Source of the DNA: Pseudomonas baltica
GTDB lineage: Bacteria; Pseudomonadota; Gammaproteobacteria; Pseudomonadales; Pseudomonadaceae
Assembly: GCF_014235765.1 (NCBI RefSeq)
Contig: NZ_JACMYH010000001.1
Location: 1,922,001 to 1,986,000 of the forward strand
Direction: 5' to 3'
Length of the DNA: 64,000 bases
The translations under genes and the position numbers were made by a program. A model generated the notes under the pieces. It was not told the origin of the DNA. It saw only the letters and a program-made list of their open reading frames with translations, and searched no databases. Each line of letters starts with the position of its first letter. Position 1 is the stretch's first letter. This document shows, piece by piece, positions 37,140-47,350 of this stretch.

Positions 37140-38810
37140 ATGTCCATGCTCAAAGATCCGTCGCAGAAGTACCGTGCGTTCCCGACTATCGACCTGCCCG
37201 ACCGCACCTGGCCGTCGAAGGCCATCACGGTGGCCCCTATCTGGTGCAGCTCCGACCTGCGAGACGGCAATCAATCGCTGATCGAGCCCATGGACGCGGC
37301 AAAGAAGCTGCGCTTCTGGAAAACCCTGGTCGCCGTTGGCGTGAAGGAAATCGAAGCCTCCTTCCCCTCCGCCTCGCAGACCGATTTCGATTTCGTGCGC
37401 ACCCTGATCGAAGACGGCCACATCCCGGACGACACGACCATTCAGGTGTTGACCCAGGCCCGCGAAGACCTCATTGCGCGCACGTTCGAATCGCTCAAGG
37501 GCGCCAAGAAGGCCATCGTTCACCTGTACAACGCGACGTCGCCGTCCTTCCGCAAGATCGTGTTCAACCAGGACAAGCAGGGCGTCAAGGACATCGCGGT
37601 AAATGCCGCCAAGCTGTTCGTCAAATACGCAGCCCAGCAGCCTGAAACCCAGTGGACTTTCCAATACTCGCCGGAAACCTTCAGCGCCACCGAGCTCGAG
37701 TTCGCCAAGGAAGTCTGCGATGCGGTGATCGAGGTGTGGAATCCCACCCCGCAGAACAAGGTCATCCTCAACCTGCCGGCCACCGTGGAGGTGTCCACGC
37801 CCAACATCTATGCCGACCAGATCGAATGGTTCGGCCGCCATATCAGCCGTCGCGACAGCGTGCTGTTGAGCCTGCACACGCACAACGACCGTGGCACCGG
37901 CGTGGCTGCGACCGAGCTGGGTCTGATGGCCGGCGCGGATCGCGTCGAAGGCTGCCTGTTCGGCAACGGCGAACGTACCGGTAACGTCGACCTGGTGACC
38001 CTCGGCTTGAACCTGTACACCCAGGGCGTCGATCCCGAGCTGGATTTTTCCGACATCGACGGCATCCGCAAGGTGGTCGAAGAGTGCAACCAATTGCCGG
38101 TGCATCCTCGTCATCCGTACGTGGGCGATCTGGTTCACACCGCGTTCTCCGGCTCGCACCAGGATGCCATCCGCAAGGGGTTCACCCAGCAGAAGGAAGG
38201 CACGTTGTGGGAGGTGCCATACCTGCCGATCGACCCGGCCGACATCGGTCGCAGCTACGAAGCAGTCATCCGCGTGAACAGTCAGTCGGGCAAGGGTGGC
38301 ATCACCTACCTGCTGGAACAGGAATACGGCATCAGCCTGCCGCGCCGCATGCAGATCGAGTTCAGCCAGGTGGTACAGGGTGAAACCGACCGCCTGGGCC
38401 TCGAAATGACCGCCCAGCAGATCTACGCCCTGTTGCGTAAGGAGTATCTGCAGGCCAACACGCCATACGCGCTGATCAGTCATCGGTTGCAGGAAGAAAA
38501 CGGCAACAGCGCCGTGGACGTCGAGGTGCACAGTGACGGAGAAACCCAACACTGGCGTGGCAAGGGCAACGGCGCGCTGGAAGCGCTGGTCGCCTCCATG
38601 CCAATCGCCGTCGAGATCATGGACTACAACGAACACGCCATCGGCGCAGGCACGAACGCCAAGGCCGCAGCCTACATCGAGCTGCGGGTGGCCGGTGGCC
38701 GTCCCGTGCATGGCGTGGGTGTGGACGAAAACATCACCACGGCCAGCTTCAAGGCCTTGTTCAGCGCGCTGAACCGGTCGCTGAGCCAGCAGGAAGCGAA
38801 AGCTGCCTGA
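37140..38810 (+). CDS. leuA: 2-isopropylmalate synthase (long form)
   Basis: A 556-residue enzyme condensing acetyl-CoA with 2-oxoisovalerate, the committed step of leucine synthesis. The TIM-barrel catalytic part has [11 protein letters not shown] (R41, D42) and the metal-binding H246/H248 in SLHTHNDRG, then [10 protein letters not shown]. The C-terminal third is the regulatory domain for leucine feedback, including [20 protein letters not shown]. The length and start [15 protein letters not shown] are those of the Pseudomonas/actinobacterial long type, not the 523-residue E. coli type. AAGGA lies 9 bases upstream of the start. Strong terminator follows. Confidence 0.97.
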   Translation: MSMLKDPSQKYRAFPTIDLPDRTWPSKAITVAPIWCSSDLRDGNQSLIEPMDAAKKLRFWKTLVAVGVKEIEASFPSASQTDFDFVRTLIEDGHIPDDTTIQVLTQAREDLIARTFESLKGAKKAIVHLYNATSPSFRKIVFNQDKQGVKDIAVNAAKLFVKYAAQQPETQWTFQYSPETFSATELEFAKEVCDAVIEVWNPTPQNKVILNLPATVEVSTPNIYADQIEWFGRHISRRDSVLLSLHTHNDRGTGVAATELGLMAGADRVEGCLFGNGERTGNVDLVTLGLNLYTQGVDPELDFSDIDGIRKVVEECNQLPVHPRHPYVGDLVHTAFSGSHQDAIRKGFTQQKEGTLWEVPYLPIDPADIGRSYEAVIRVNSQSGKGGITYLLEQEYGISLPRRMQIEFSQVVQGETDRLGLEMTAQQIYALLRKEYLQANTPYALISHRLQEENGNSAVDVEVHSDGETQHWRGKGNGALEALVASMPIAVEIMDYNEHAIGAGTNAKAAAYIELRVAGGRPVHGVGVDENITTASFKALFSALNRSLSQQEAKAA

Positions 38811-38828
38811 TATGGGTAGTCGCACAAG

Positions 38829-38856
38829 AACCGGCCCTTCAGGGCCGGTTTTTTTA
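38829..38856 (+). terminator. Rho-independent terminator of leuA
   Basis: AACCGGCCC, loop TTCA, GGGCCGGTT and a run of T (38850-38855). Arms are perfectly complementary. Confidence 0.92.
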
Positions 38857-38870
38857 TGCGTGCGCTACCC

Positions 38871-39008
38871 CGTAGGAGCGGTCATCGGCCACGAAAAACA
38901 CACCGCAGTGTGTCAGGCATAACGCCATGAACCCTTCGCGGCCACAGACCGCTCCTACAAACTATCGAATCATCGGCCGCGAAAAACGCACCGCGGCGTG
39001 TCAGGCAT
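38871..39008. repeat. REP family B mosaic (direct, inverted, partial direct)
   Basis: A direct unit begins GTAGGAGCGGTCATCGGCCA at 38872 and continues to TGTCAGGCAT at 38920. An inverted unit TTCGCGGCCACAGACCGCTC runs from 38935 to 38958. A second direct copy lacking its first bases (CATCGGCCGCGAAAAACGCA onward) spans 38971-39008, ending in the same TGTCAGGCAT. The group fills the gap between convergent leuA and the omega-amidase gene. Confidence 0.85.
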
Positions 39009-39016
39009 GAGCGTTC

Positions 39017-39817
39017 CTAGCGCAACTCGTATTCGTCAGCGTCCAGGTGGGCCGGGAACCTGCCGCGGTAGGCGCGCAACGCTTCGGCACTGAGGCTTGC
39101 GTGGAAGACCCCGTCGGCCTCGCCAGCGCTCAGCAGATTCTCGCCCTGAAAGTCCAACACCTGGCTGTCGCCTGTGTAGGCAAAGCCCTTGCCATCGGTG
39201 CCCACGCGGTTCACTGCGGCTACGTAACACAGGTTCTCGATTGCCCGGGCTGGCAGCAGGCGATTCCAGTGCATGCGTCGCGCGCCCGGCCAGTTGGCGG
39301 TGTACAGCAGCAGGTCAGTGCCTTGGGCATCGCGGCTCCACACTGGAAAACGCAGGTCGTAGCAGATCAACGGACGCACGCGCCAGCCCTTTACGGAAAA
39401 CACCGCCTGGTGCTCCCCAGCACTGTAGTGCTCGTGCTCTGCAGCCATGCGAAACAGATGGCGCTTGTCGTAATGCAGCATCTGGCCGTCCGGGCACGCC
39501 CACAACAGGCGGTTGCGATAGCTGCCGTCTGCAGCCTGGACGATCACGCTGCCGGTCACTACCGCGTCGAGCTTGTCGGCCCACGCCAACAGCCAGCCGT
39601 GAGTCACCCCATTCTCCGGCTCGCACTGGCTTTCGGACTCCATCGAGAACCCTGTGGTGAACATCTCCGGCAGGACCACCAGATCTGCACCCCGCGCGTG
39701 CTCGAGCAAGGCATCGAAGTGCTCGAGATTGGCTTCGCGGTCGTGCCAGGCCAGCTGGGTCTGCACCAATGCGAGCTTGAGTTCCGGGGCATGCTCGACA
39801 ACAGTCGCTTCACTCAT
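39017..39817 (-). CDS. Omega-amidase (Nit2/YafV-like carbon-nitrogen hydrolase)
   Basis: A 266-residue nitrilase-superfamily amidase. The Glu-Lys-Cys triad is E51 in VVLPEMFTTGFSME, K118 in YDKRHLFRM and C152 in LICYDLRFPVW. These motifs fit YafV/Nit2 omega-amidases, which hydrolyse 2-oxoglutaramate or 2-oxosuccinamate. Its ATG overlaps the aminotransferase stop (ATGA, 39814-39817); an ATG at 39826 would add three residues. Coupling to an aminotransferase that uses glutamine as amino donor is a known metabolic pair: removing the 2-oxoglutaramate makes the transamination irreversible and supports methionine recovery. Confidence 0.92.
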   Translation of the reverse strand: MSEATVVEHAPELKLALVQTQLAWHDREANLEHFDALLEHARGADLVVLPEMFTTGFSMESESQCEPENGVTHGWLLAWADKLDAVVTGSVIVQAADGSYRNRLLWACPDGQMLHYDKRHLFRMAAEHEHYSAGEHQAVFSVKGWRVRPLICYDLRFPVWSRDAQGTDLLLYTANWPGARRMHWNRLLPARAIENLCYVAAVNRVGTDGKGFAYTGDSQVLDFQGENLLSAGEADGVFHASLSAEALRAYRGRFPAHLDADEYELR

Positions 39818-40962
39818 ATTCGGCATAATGTGCTCGCTGCCTCGCGCAGCGTCTCCTCACGTTTGGCGAAACACAACCGGATCAGGCGCTGATCCGCTAC
39901 CGGGGTGCGATAGAACACCGACACCGGAATGCTCGCTACCCCATGCTCGCGCGTCAACCACAGCGCCATGTCGACGTCGCTCAAGTCGGGCCGGATCGCC
40001 GAATAGTCGACCAGTTGGAAGTAGGTACCGGGCGTGGGTGTCAACGTGAAGCGGGAATCCGCCAGCAGGTCGCAGAGCAGATCACGCTTGCCTTGATAGA
40101 ACGCCGGCAGCTCATCCACATGTCCAGGGTGTGCGGCCATGTAGTCGGCCAACGCGTACTGCAGCGGCGTGACCCCGCAGAAGCTGACGTACTGGTGCAC
40201 CTTGCGCAGTTCCCGGCTCAGGGCCGGCGGTGCGATCACATAGCCGGTTTTCCAGCCCGTGACGTGGTAGGTCTTGCCGAACGAGCTGACCACGAACGCG
40301 CGCTCATACAAGCGTTCATGAGCGAGCACGCTGGCGTGAGCGACGCCGTCGAACACCAGATGCTCATAGACCTCGTCGCTGAGTATGTAGATGTCGCGGT
40401 CGGCGATCAGTGCCGCCAACTGGTCCAGTTCCGCGGCACTGATCAAGGCACCGCTGGGATTATGCGGCGTGTTGATGATGATCATGCGTGTGCGCGCGGT
40501 AATGGCATCGCTCAACCGCTGCCAGTCGATCGTGAAGTTCTCGGCATCCAGCTGCACGTGCACGCAGGTGCCGCCAGCCAGCTCGACCGAGGGTTCGTAG
40601 CTGTCGTAGCAGGGATCGAACACGATGACTTCATCGCCGTGGCGAATGACCGCCTGGATCGCGCAGAAAATTGCCTGGGTGGCGCCCGGTGTGATGGTGA
40701 TCTCGGTTTCGGCGCTCACAGTGCGCCGGTACAGACGCTCGACCTTGGTCGCCACCTGTTCGCGCAGGGCCGGTAGGCCGGTCATGGGCGAGTATTGGTT
40801 GTGGCCTGCCAGCACATGTCGACCGACCGCCTCGAGCAAGGCAGGCGGACCGTCGAAATCCGGGAAACCCTGGGACAGGTTCAACGCGCCGGTTTGTGCG
40901 GCAAGTTGCGACATGGTGGTGAAGATGGTGGTGCCGACATTCGGCAGCTTGCTGCTGATCAT
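39814..40962 (-). CDS. Methionine (glutamine-dependent) aminotransferase
   Basis: A 382-residue class I/II PLP aminotransferase similar to E. coli YbdL and glutamine transaminase K. The PLP lysine is K230 in SSFGKTYHVTGWKTGY; other landmarks are LSQGFPDFDGP, INTPHNPSGA and LSDEVYEHLVF. YbdL-type enzymes transaminate 4-methylthio-2-oxobutyrate to methionine and also act on aromatic residues. The start MISSKLPNVGTTIF at 40962 has GGGAGC upstream; a longer frame runs into REP repeats. The downstream omega-amidase gene overlaps by 4 bases. The upstream side is occupied by the REP tandem array, so its promoter must be within about 50 bases or inside the repeats. Confidence 0.92.
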   Translation of the reverse strand: MISSKLPNVGTTIFTTMSQLAAQTGALNLSQGFPDFDGPPALLEAVGRHVLAGHNQYSPMTGLPALREQVATKVERLYRRTVSAETEITITPGATQAIFCAIQAVIRHGDEVIVFDPCYDSYEPSVELAGGTCVHVQLDAENFTIDWQRLSDAITARTRMIIINTPHNPSGALISAAELDQLAALIADRDIYILSDEVYEHLVFDGVAHASVLAHERLYERAFVVSSFGKTYHVTGWKTGYVIAPPALSRELRKVHQYVSFCGVTPLQYALADYMAAHPGHVDELPAFYQGKRDLLCDLLADSRFTLTPTPGTYFQLVDYSAIRPDLSDVDMALWLTREHGVASIPVSVFYRTPVADQRLIRLCFAKREETLREAASTLCRI

Positions 40963-41012
40963 GAGCTGCTCCCTGGAAAACCGTCCTCCAGTGTAGCAGG
41001 CAGACCGCATTC

Positions 41013-41498
41013 ACCGCCGACGCGGCTTGCGCCGCTGCTACGGGGGGAGTGGTGTGTCTGATGGACCGCATCCACCGCCGACGCGGCTTGCGCCGCTGCT
41101 ACGGGGGGCGTGGTGTGTCTGACGGACCGCATCCACCGCTGACGCGGCTTGCGCCGCTGCTACGGGGGGCGTGGTGTGTCTGACGGACCGCATCCACCGC
41201 CGACGCGGCTTGCGCCGCTGCTACGGGGGCGTGGTGCGTCTGACGGACCGCATCCACCGCCGACGCGGCTTGCGCCGCTGCTACGGGGGGCGTGGTGTGT
41301 CTGATCGCCGACGCGGCTTGCGCCGCTGCTACGGGGGGCGTGGTGTGTCTGACGGACCGCATCAGCCGCCGACGCGGCTTGCGCCGCTGCTACGGGGGTC
41401 ATGGTGTGTCTGATGGACCGCATCCACCGCCGACGCGGCTTGCGCCGCTGCTACGGGTTGCACATTTTCCTGTAGCAGCGGCGCGAGCCGCGTCCGGC
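41013..41498. repeat. Tandem array of eight family A REP units plus one inverted unit
   Basis: Eight copies of ACCGCCGACGCGGCTTGCGC plus CGCTGCTACGGGG occur head to tail, starting at 41013, 41074, 41135, 41196, 41256, about 41305 (shortened), about 41363 and 41436. The period is 60-61 bases. The linker (GGCGTGGTGTGTCTGACGGA and CCGCATCC) is nearly identical between copies, so the whole 60-mer has been amplified. An inverted unit (TGTAGCAGCGGCGCGAGCCG) at 41471-41498 closes the array. It fills the 550-base gap between the aminotransferase start and the der stop. Frames open through it on both strands encode only repeated peptides. Confidence 0.95.
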
Positions 41499-41512
41499 GT
41501 CACCACGGTGTA

Positions 41513-42976
41513 TCAACGCTTGTCGCGGCGCTTCTTGTCGGCCTTCTTGTGGTGCGACATCAGGCGGCGCTTCTTGTTGACCTGGCGATCGGTGAGGGTG
41601 TTCTTGTTGCCCTCGTACGGGTTCTCGCCACCCTTGAACTCGATACGGATCGGCGTACCGACCAGCTTGAGCACCCGGCGATAGGTGTTTTCCAGATAGC
41701 GCACATACGACTTGGGTACCCGCTCCACCTGGTTGCCGTGGATCACGATCAACGGCGGGTTGGCACCACCCAAGTGCGCGTAGCGCAACTTGATGCGGCG
41801 GCTGTTGACCATCGGCGGCTGGTGCTCTTGCACCGCATCCTCGAGGATCTGCGTCAGGCGGCTGGTGGGCCAACGCGTGATCGCCGATTTGAACGATGCT
41901 TGCACCGATGCATACAGGTTACCCACGCCGGTGCCGTGCAGCGCCGAAATGAAGTGGATGTCGGCAAAGTCGACGAAGAACAACCGCCGCTCCAGCTCGA
42001 CCTTCACATAGTCGCGCTCGCTGGGCTGCATGCCATCCCACTTGTTCAGCGCGATGACGATGGCACGACCGGTTTCCAAGGCGAAGCCCAGCAGGTTCAA
42101 GTCGTGGTCGACCACACCTTCCCGCGCGTCCATGACGAAGATCACCACGTTGGCGTCCTTGATCGCCTGCAGCGTCTTGACCACCGAGAACTTCTCGACT
42201 TCCTCGTGGATCTTGCCGCGCTTGCGCACACCGGCCGTGTCGATCAGCGTGTACTTCTCTTCGTTGCGCTCGAAGGGAATGTAGATGCTGTCGCGGGTAG
42301 TGCCCGGCTGGTCATAGACGATGACCCGGTCTTCACCGAGCATGCGGTTGACCAGGGTCGACTTGCCAACGTTGGGCCGACCGATGATGGCGATCTTGAT
42401 GCCATCCTTCTCGCTCGGGCCCGGGATGCGCACGGCTTCCTCGCCTTCGGCCACATCGGCTTCGAGGTCGACTTCGTCATCGTCGCGCGGAAACTCGCCC
42501 AGGGCAGCTTCGAGCAACGTGTTGAGGCCACGGCCCTGGGCACCAGCCACGGGGATGGCATCGCCCATGCCCAACGGGGCAAATTCGGCCTTGGCCATTT
42601 CCGGGTCGACGTTGTCGACCTTGTTGGCCACCAGCAGCGAGCGCTTGTTACGCTTGCGCAGGTGTTCGGCAATCATCTGGTCGGCGGCGGTGAAACCGGC
42701 GCGCGCGTCGACCAGGAACATCACGACATCGGCTTCTTCGATGGCCAGCAGCGACTGCTCGGCCATCTTTTCGTCCATGCCGTGCTCGTCACCGGAAATA
42801 CCACCGGTGTCGACCAGAATGTAGGAACGCCCTTGCCAGCGCGCCTCACCGTATTGGCGATCACGGGTAAGACCAGACAGGTCGCCGACAATGGCGTCAC
42901 GGCTCTTGGTCAGGCGGTTGAACATGGTGGATTTACCGACGTTGGGTCGGCCCACCAGGGCGATTACGGGAACCAT
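41513..42976 (-). CDS. der: Ribosome-associated GTPase Der (EngA)
   Basis: A 487-residue double GTPase needed for 50S ribosome assembly. The two G domains have Walker A motifs GRPNVGKST at residue 9 and again near residue 203, followed by DTGG/DTAG, NKVD and NKWD motifs. A KH-like domain ends the protein with the basic tail [11 protein letters not shown]. The start [12 protein letters not shown] at 42976 follows GGAGAG; an ATG four codons earlier is less well placed. It is downstream of bamB, with a partial terminator between. Confidence 0.97.
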   Translation of the reverse strand: MVPVIALVGRPNVGKSTMFNRLTKSRDAIVGDLSGLTRDRQYGEARWQGRSYILVDTGGISGDEHGMDEKMAEQSLLAIEEADVVMFLVDARAGFTAADQMIAEHLRKRNKRSLLVANKVDNVDPEMAKAEFAPLGMGDAIPVAGAQGRGLNTLLEAALGEFPRDDDEVDLEADVAEGEEAVRIPGPSEKDGIKIAIIGRPNVGKSTLVNRMLGEDRVIVYDQPGTTRDSIYIPFERNEEKYTLIDTAGVRKRGKIHEEVEKFSVVKTLQAIKDANVVIFVMDAREGVVDHDLNLLGFALETGRAIVIALNKWDGMQPSERDYVKVELERRLFFVDFADIHFISALHGTGVGNLYASVQASFKSAITRWPTSRLTQILEDAVQEHQPPMVNSRRIKLRYAHLGGANPPLIVIHGNQVERVPKSYVRYLENTYRRVLKLVGTPIRIEFKGGENPYEGNKNTLTDRQVNKKRRLMSHHKKADKKRRDKR

Positions 42977-43000
42977 GCGGCTCTCCACTGCGTTGATTCA

Positions 43001-43031
43001 GAAAATACAAAGGCCGCTGCAGGCAGCGGCC
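43001..43031 (-). terminator. Terminator-like hairpin between bamB and der
   Basis: GGCCGCTGC (43012-43020) and GCAGCGGCC (43023-43031) form a 9-bp stem. Read on the minus strand it is followed by TTTGTATTTTC. It lies 25 bases ahead of the der start, so it may attenuate read-through from bamB or end it. Confidence 0.7.
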
Positions 43032-43059
43032 GGAGTTCGAGGCGCTTCAAAGGAAGCGG

Positions 43060-43087
43060 CTTGCCGACACCCGCGGGTGTCAGCAAG
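43060..43087 (-). terminator. Long hairpin directly after bamB
   Basis: CTTGC-C-GACACCC (43060-43072) pairs with GGGTGTC-A-GCAAG (43075-43087): 12 pairs with one mismatch and a two-base gap at the tip. It has no T-run and probably protects the bamB mRNA end. Confidence 0.55.
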
Positions 43088-43096
43088 CATAGTCAA

Positions 43097-44251
43097 TCAC
43101 TGCTTGACGGTCAGGGCTTCCAGCTTGCCACTGTTGCCGAAAATATAAAGCATGTCGCCGACGACCAGCGGGCGAGCCCGCACGCCATCGCTGTCGACCC
43201 GGGTGCGGCTGACGAAACGACCGTCGACCTGGCTCAACAGATGGACATAACCTTCCAGGTCGCCCACTGCGATGTAGCTGGAGAACACTTCGGGCGCCGA
43301 CAACTGACGACGAGCCAGCTGGTCGTTGCTCCACAGGGCGGTGGTGGAACGCTCGTCGACGCCCTCCACGGTTCCCGAGGCCAGGCTGGTGTAGACGTTG
43401 CCGAAGCCCTGCGCGACACCTGCGTAGCTGGAGGCATCACGCTGCCACAGCACGCGCCCGCTTTCCAGGTCCAGGCCGGCCATGCGGCCCTGATAGGTGG
43501 TCACATACAACGTGCCACCGGACAGCAGCAGGCCGCCGTCGATATCGACCACCCGATCCAGTTCGGAGCGGCCCTGGGGCACGGCAACCCGCGCTTCCCA
43601 GACCGGCACGCCGTTGGAAACGTCCAACGCCACGACCTTGCCGGTCGACAGCCCGGCAATCGCCAGCCGGTTGGTCACCAGCGGCGCGCCCGTACCGCGC
43701 AGGGTCAGCACCGCCGGGGTGCTGTCGTACAGCCAGCGCTGGTCGCCAGTGCTGGCATCCAGGCCGATCAGGCGATCGTCCTGGGTCTGCACTACAACGA
43801 CGTTGCCATTGTTGGCCGGTGGTGCCAGAACTTCACTGTTCACCCGCGCCTTCCAGCGCTGTTCGCCGGTGTCGGCGTCCAGCGCGATCACATCACCACG
43901 CAGAGTCCCCAGGGTCACCATGCCGTAGCTCACACCGACGGCACCGGAAACCGGCTGGTCCAGATCCTTCTTCCACAACACGTCACCGGTCATGCGATTC
44001 ATCGCGACCACTTCGCCGGTTACATCGGCGGCGTAGATACGGTCGTTCTCGACGGCCGGCACGAGCATGTTGTAGGTCTTGCCCTGGCCATCGCCGATAC
44101 CGCGGCTCCAGACCTTCTGCAAGGACACTTCTTCCTTGAAGTCGGTCAGCTCGGCCGGTGGCAGTTCCTTCTTGCTGTTGCTGCTGCAACCCACGGCCAT
44201 CAAGGCCAGGGCCAGCAATGCTGCATGTTTCCAACGGATCACGTCACGCAT
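43097..44251 (-). CDS. bamB: Outer-membrane assembly lipoprotein BamB
   Basis: A 384-residue lipoprotein of the BAM complex, an eight-bladed beta-propeller helping BamA insert outer-membrane proteins. The lipobox is LMAVGCSS with C22 as the acylated residue. PQQ-like propeller repeats are visible, e.g. VIALDADTGEQRWKARV and VVALDVSNGVPVWEARV. The start MRDVIRWKHAALL at 44251 lies within the end of yfgM (8-base overlap), so the two are probably translated together. Confidence 0.96.
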   Translation of the reverse strand: MRDVIRWKHAALLALALMAVGCSSNSKKELPPAELTDFKEEVSLQKVWSRGIGDGQGKTYNMLVPAVENDRIYAADVTGEVVAMNRMTGDVLWKKDLDQPVSGAVGVSYGMVTLGTLRGDVIALDADTGEQRWKARVNSEVLAPPANNGNVVVVQTQDDRLIGLDASTGDQRWLYDSTPAVLTLRGTGAPLVTNRLAIAGLSTGKVVALDVSNGVPVWEARVAVPQGRSELDRVVDIDGGLLLSGGTLYVTTYQGRMAGLDLESGRVLWQRDASSYAGVAQGFGNVYTSLASGTVEGVDERSTTALWSNDQLARRQLSAPEVFSSYIAVGDLEGYVHLLSQVDGRFVSRTRVDSDGVRARPLVVGDMLYIFGNSGKLEALTVKQ

Positions 44252-44885
44252 CCCCTTTGGCCAGGTCGTCGAGCTTGATTTGAAGGCCACCCACCGCCGC
44301 TTCATCGGACAGCGCAGCCTTGGCTTTTTGATAGGCGGCATAAGCGTCGTCGCTGCGGCCCAACTGCACCAGCAGGTCGCCCTTGAGCTCTTCGCGGGCC
44401 GCCAGGAAGGCCTTGTCGGTGTCGCCGTCGAGCAGCTTCAAGGCGTCTTCGGCCTTGTTCTGCGCGGCCATGACCTGTGCCAGGCGCTGACGCGCGACCT
44501 CACCCAAGGTGGTGTCGGCAGGCTTGTCGACCACCGTCTTGAGCTCGGCTGCAGCGTCATCGAGCTTGCCGGCATCGACGGCAGCCTTGGCCAGGAACAG
44601 GCTGGCGTACTGCGCGTAGGCAGTACCGCCGAACTCGTTCTTGAGCTTGCCGGCCAGATCCGCCACCTGGGCGGTATCGGGCTTGCCGGTCGGGGTCAGG
44701 CTGGCTTCCAGCAACTGCTGGTACAGGTTGGAAGCGCTCTGCGACTGGTTGCTCTGGTATCGGGTCCAGGCTTGCCAGCCGAACACGATGACCAGGGCCA
44801 GCAGGCCACCGGTCACCAAGGGCTTGCCGTTACGCTGCCACCAGTCCTTGAGTTCGCCCATTTGTTCGTCTTCGGTACTCGACAC
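44244..44885 (-). CDS. yfgM: YfgM-family TPR protein (ancillary SecYEG factor)
   Basis: A 213-residue inner-membrane protein with one segment near residues 23-42 (KPLVTGGLLALVIVFGWQAW) and a periplasmic domain with weak TPR-like repeats. In E. coli YfgM binds PpiD at the SecYEG translocon and links to envelope stress. The start is GTG at 44885, preceded by AGGAG 7 bases away. It lies between hisS and bamB as in most gammaproteobacteria. Confidence 0.93.
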   Translation of the reverse strand: MSSTEDEQMGELKDWWQRNGKPLVTGGLLALVIVFGWQAWTRYQSNQSQSASNLYQQLLEASLTPTGKPDTAQVADLAGKLKNEFGGTAYAQYASLFLAKAAVDAGKLDDAAAELKTVVDKPADTTLGEVARQRLAQVMAAQNKAEDALKLLDGDTDKAFLAAREELKGDLLVQLGRSDDAYAAYQKAKAALSDEAAVGGLQIKLDDLAKGDA

Positions 44886-44927
44886 CCCAATGCTCCTATT
44901 CGCGCAAATGCTTGATGCTTGCTTGAT

Positions 44928-46217
44928 TCAGCCCTGCACAACGCAGGTCGCCAGATGATCGGCCAATGCCGACCAGGCAATGTTCTGTTGTTCGCCCTGG
45001 CCGCGCAGGGGTTTGAAACCTACCACTTGTTGGGCCAGTTCGTCGTCCCCCAGGATCAAGGCATGCAACGCACCGCTCTTGTCGGCTTTCTTGAACTGAC
45101 TCTTGAAGCTGCCGGCACCGGCATTGACCATCAAGCGCAGCCCAGGCACTTCGTCGCGCAGCCGCTCGGCCAGGGTCAGACCTGCCAGCTCGGCCTGCTC
45201 GCCAAATGCACACAGGTACACATCGACCTGTCGGGAAATCGACTCGGGCACCTGCTCCAGGGTTTCGAGCAGCAGGATCAGACGCTCGATGCCCATGGCA
45301 AAGCCCACGCCCGGTGTCGGCTTGCCGCCCATCTGTTCGACCAGGCCATCATAGCGGCCACCGGCACACACGGTGCCCTGGGCGCCCAGCTTGTCGGTGA
45401 CCCACTCGAAGACGGTCTTGCTGTAGTAGTCCAGGCCACGCACCAGCTTGGGGTTGATCACGTAGGGAATGCCGGCGGCGTCCAGACGCGCCTTCAGACC
45501 TTCGAAATGCACGCGCGACTCGTCGTCGAGATAATCGGCCAGCTTCGGTGCGTTGACCAGCACCGCCTGGGTTTCCGGGTGCTTGGTATCGAGCACGCGC
45601 AGAGGGTTGGTTTTCAGACGGCGCTGACTGTCTTCGTCGATCTGGTCCAGGTGCGCGGTGAGAAACTCCACCAGCGCCTCGCGATAGCGACCGCGGGCTT
45701 CGCTGGTGCCCAGGCTGTTGAGTTCCAGGGTGACCGCGTCACGGATCCCCAGCAGCTTCCACAGCCGCCAGGTCAGCACGATCAGCTCGGCATCGATGTC
45801 CGGGCCGTCGAGGTTGAAGACCTCCAGGCCAATCTGGTGAAACTGGCGATAGCGCCCTTTCTGCGGCCGCTCATGACGAAACATCGGCCCCATGTACCAG
45901 AGCTTCTGCACCTGGCCACCGCCGCTCAAGCCATGTTCGAGCACTGCGCGAACACAGGCTGCAGTGCCTTCGGGGCGCAGCGTGAGGGAATCGCCGTTGC
46001 GATCCTCGAAGGTGTACATCTCTTTCTCGACGATATCGGTGACTTCGCCGATGGAGCGCTTGAACAGGTCGGTGAACTCGACGATGGGCATGCGGATCTG
46101 GCGGTAGCCGTAGCCGTCCAGCAAACCGGCCACGGTGCCTTCGAAGTAGCGCCACAGCGGCGTCTGCTCGGGCAGGATGTCGTTCATGCCACGAATGGCT
46201 TGCAGAGTCTTGCTCAC
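44928..46217 (-). CDS. hisS: Histidyl-tRNA synthetase
   Basis: A 429-residue class II synthetase charging tRNA(His). Class II motif 2 is seen in [19 protein letters not shown] and motif 3 in [10 protein letters not shown]; the histidine-specific loop reads [15 protein letters not shown] and the GGRYDGL motif follows. N-terminus [18 protein letters not shown] is typical. It is 22 bases downstream of ispG. Confidence 0.98.
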   Translation of the reverse strand: MSKTLQAIRGMNDILPEQTPLWRYFEGTVAGLLDGYGYRQIRMPIVEFTDLFKRSIGEVTDIVEKEMYTFEDRNGDSLTLRPEGTAACVRAVLEHGLSGGGQVQKLWYMGPMFRHERPQKGRYRQFHQIGLEVFNLDGPDIDAELIVLTWRLWKLLGIRDAVTLELNSLGTSEARGRYREALVEFLTAHLDQIDEDSQRRLKTNPLRVLDTKHPETQAVLVNAPKLADYLDDESRVHFEGLKARLDAAGIPYVINPKLVRGLDYYSKTVFEWVTDKLGAQGTVCAGGRYDGLVEQMGGKPTPGVGFAMGIERLILLLETLEQVPESISRQVDVYLCAFGEQAELAGLTLAERLRDEVPGLRLMVNAGAGSFKSQFKKADKSGALHALILGDDELAQQVVGFKPLRGQGEQQNIAWSALADHLATCVVQG

Positions 46218-46239
46218 AAAATATCCTTAGAAATCCCGG

Positions 46240-47349
46240 TTAGCCGCGAATGATCAACGCCGCGTCGGCTTCGACCTTTTCCGCTGCCTTCTGCCGGATC
46301 AGCCTTTCGAGCTCATCCACCAGATTGTCGTTGGTCAGTTTCTGTGACGGCTTGCCGTCGATGTAGATCAGGTTTGGCGTACCGCCAGTCAGGCCGACAT
46401 GGGCCTCCTTGGCCTCGCCCGGTCCGTTGACCACGCAACCGATGACCGCGACGTCCAGCGGCACCAGCAGGTCTTCGAGACGCCCTTCCAGTTCGTTCAT
46501 GGTCTTGACCACGTCGAAGTTCTGTCGCGAACAGCTGGGGCAGGCAATGAAGTTGATGCCACGCGAACGCAGGCGCAACGACTTGAGGATGTCGTAACCA
46601 ACCTTGACCTCCTCCACCGGATCGGCTGCCAGCGAAATGCGAATGGTGTCGCCGATACCGTCGGCCAGCAGCATGCCCAGACCGACCGCCGACTTGACCG
46701 TGCCGGAGCGCAGGCCACCGGCCTCGGTGATGCCCAGGTGCAAGGGCTGGATGATCTGCTTGGCGAGCAGGCGATAGGCATCGACGGCCATGAACACGTC
46801 GGACGCCTTCACGCTGACCTTGAAATCGTGGAAGTCCAGGCGCACCAGATGCTCGACGTGACGCAGCGCCGACTCGACCAGCGCTTCGGGCGTCGGCTCG
46901 CCGTACTTCTTCTGCAGATCCTTTTCCAGCGAGCCTGCGTTGACGCCGATACGGATCGGGATGCCGCGGTCGCGAGCGGCATCGACCACGGCGCGCACAC
47001 GGTCTTCGCGACCGATGTTGCCGGGGTTGATGCGCAGGCAGTCCACGCCCAGTTCGGCCACACGCAAGGCGATCTTGTAGTCGAAGTGGATGTCTGCCAC
47101 CAGCGGCACGCTGACGCGCTGCTTGATGCGACCGAACGCCTCGGCGGCGTCCATGTCGGGCACGGACACGCGCACGATGTCGGCACCGGCATCGACCAGA
47201 CGCTGGATCTGCCCCACGGTGGCATCGACGTCATTGGTATCGGTGTTGGTCATGCTTTGCACGGCAATGGGCGCATCGCCCCCCACCGGTACCGAGCCAA
47301 CCCATATTTTGCGCGATTCGCGGCGCTTGATCGGAGATTCACCGTGCAT
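46240..47349 (-). CDS. ispG: 4-hydroxy-3-methylbut-2-enyl diphosphate synthase (flavodoxin)
   Basis: A 369-residue [4Fe-4S] enzyme of the MEP isoprenoid pathway that reduces MEcPP to HMBPP. The cluster cysteines are C270 and C273 in [13 protein letters not shown] and C305 in [12 protein letters not shown]. The N-terminal TIM barrel starts [16 protein letters not shown]. Its need for an iron-sulfur cluster is of note since the isc operon lies downstream in the same series. Rod/pilus genes rodZ and pilF precede it. Confidence 0.97.
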   Translation of the reverse strand: MHGESPIKRRESRKIWVGSVPVGGDAPIAVQSMTNTDTNDVDATVGQIQRLVDAGADIVRVSVPDMDAAEAFGRIKQRVSVPLVADIHFDYKIALRVAELGVDCLRINPGNIGREDRVRAVVDAARDRGIPIRIGVNAGSLEKDLQKKYGEPTPEALVESALRHVEHLVRLDFHDFKVSVKASDVFMAVDAYRLLAKQIIQPLHLGITEAGGLRSGTVKSAVGLGMLLADGIGDTIRISLAADPVEEVKVGYDILKSLRLRSRGINFIACPSCSRQNFDVVKTMNELEGRLEDLLVPLDVAVIGCVVNGPGEAKEAHVGLTGGTPNLIYIDGKPSQKLTNDNLVDELERLIRQKAAEKVEADAALIIRG

Positions 47350-47350
47350 G

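Noticed and set aside
41099-41423. Short open frames on both strands of the REP array
   Set aside because: They only encode the repeated unit in different frames and have no start signals.
41013-41456. Possible CRISPR array
   Set aside because: The regular 60-bp spacing looks similar, but the spacers between the palindromes are nearly identical instead of unique, the unit is a REP, and no cas genes are present.
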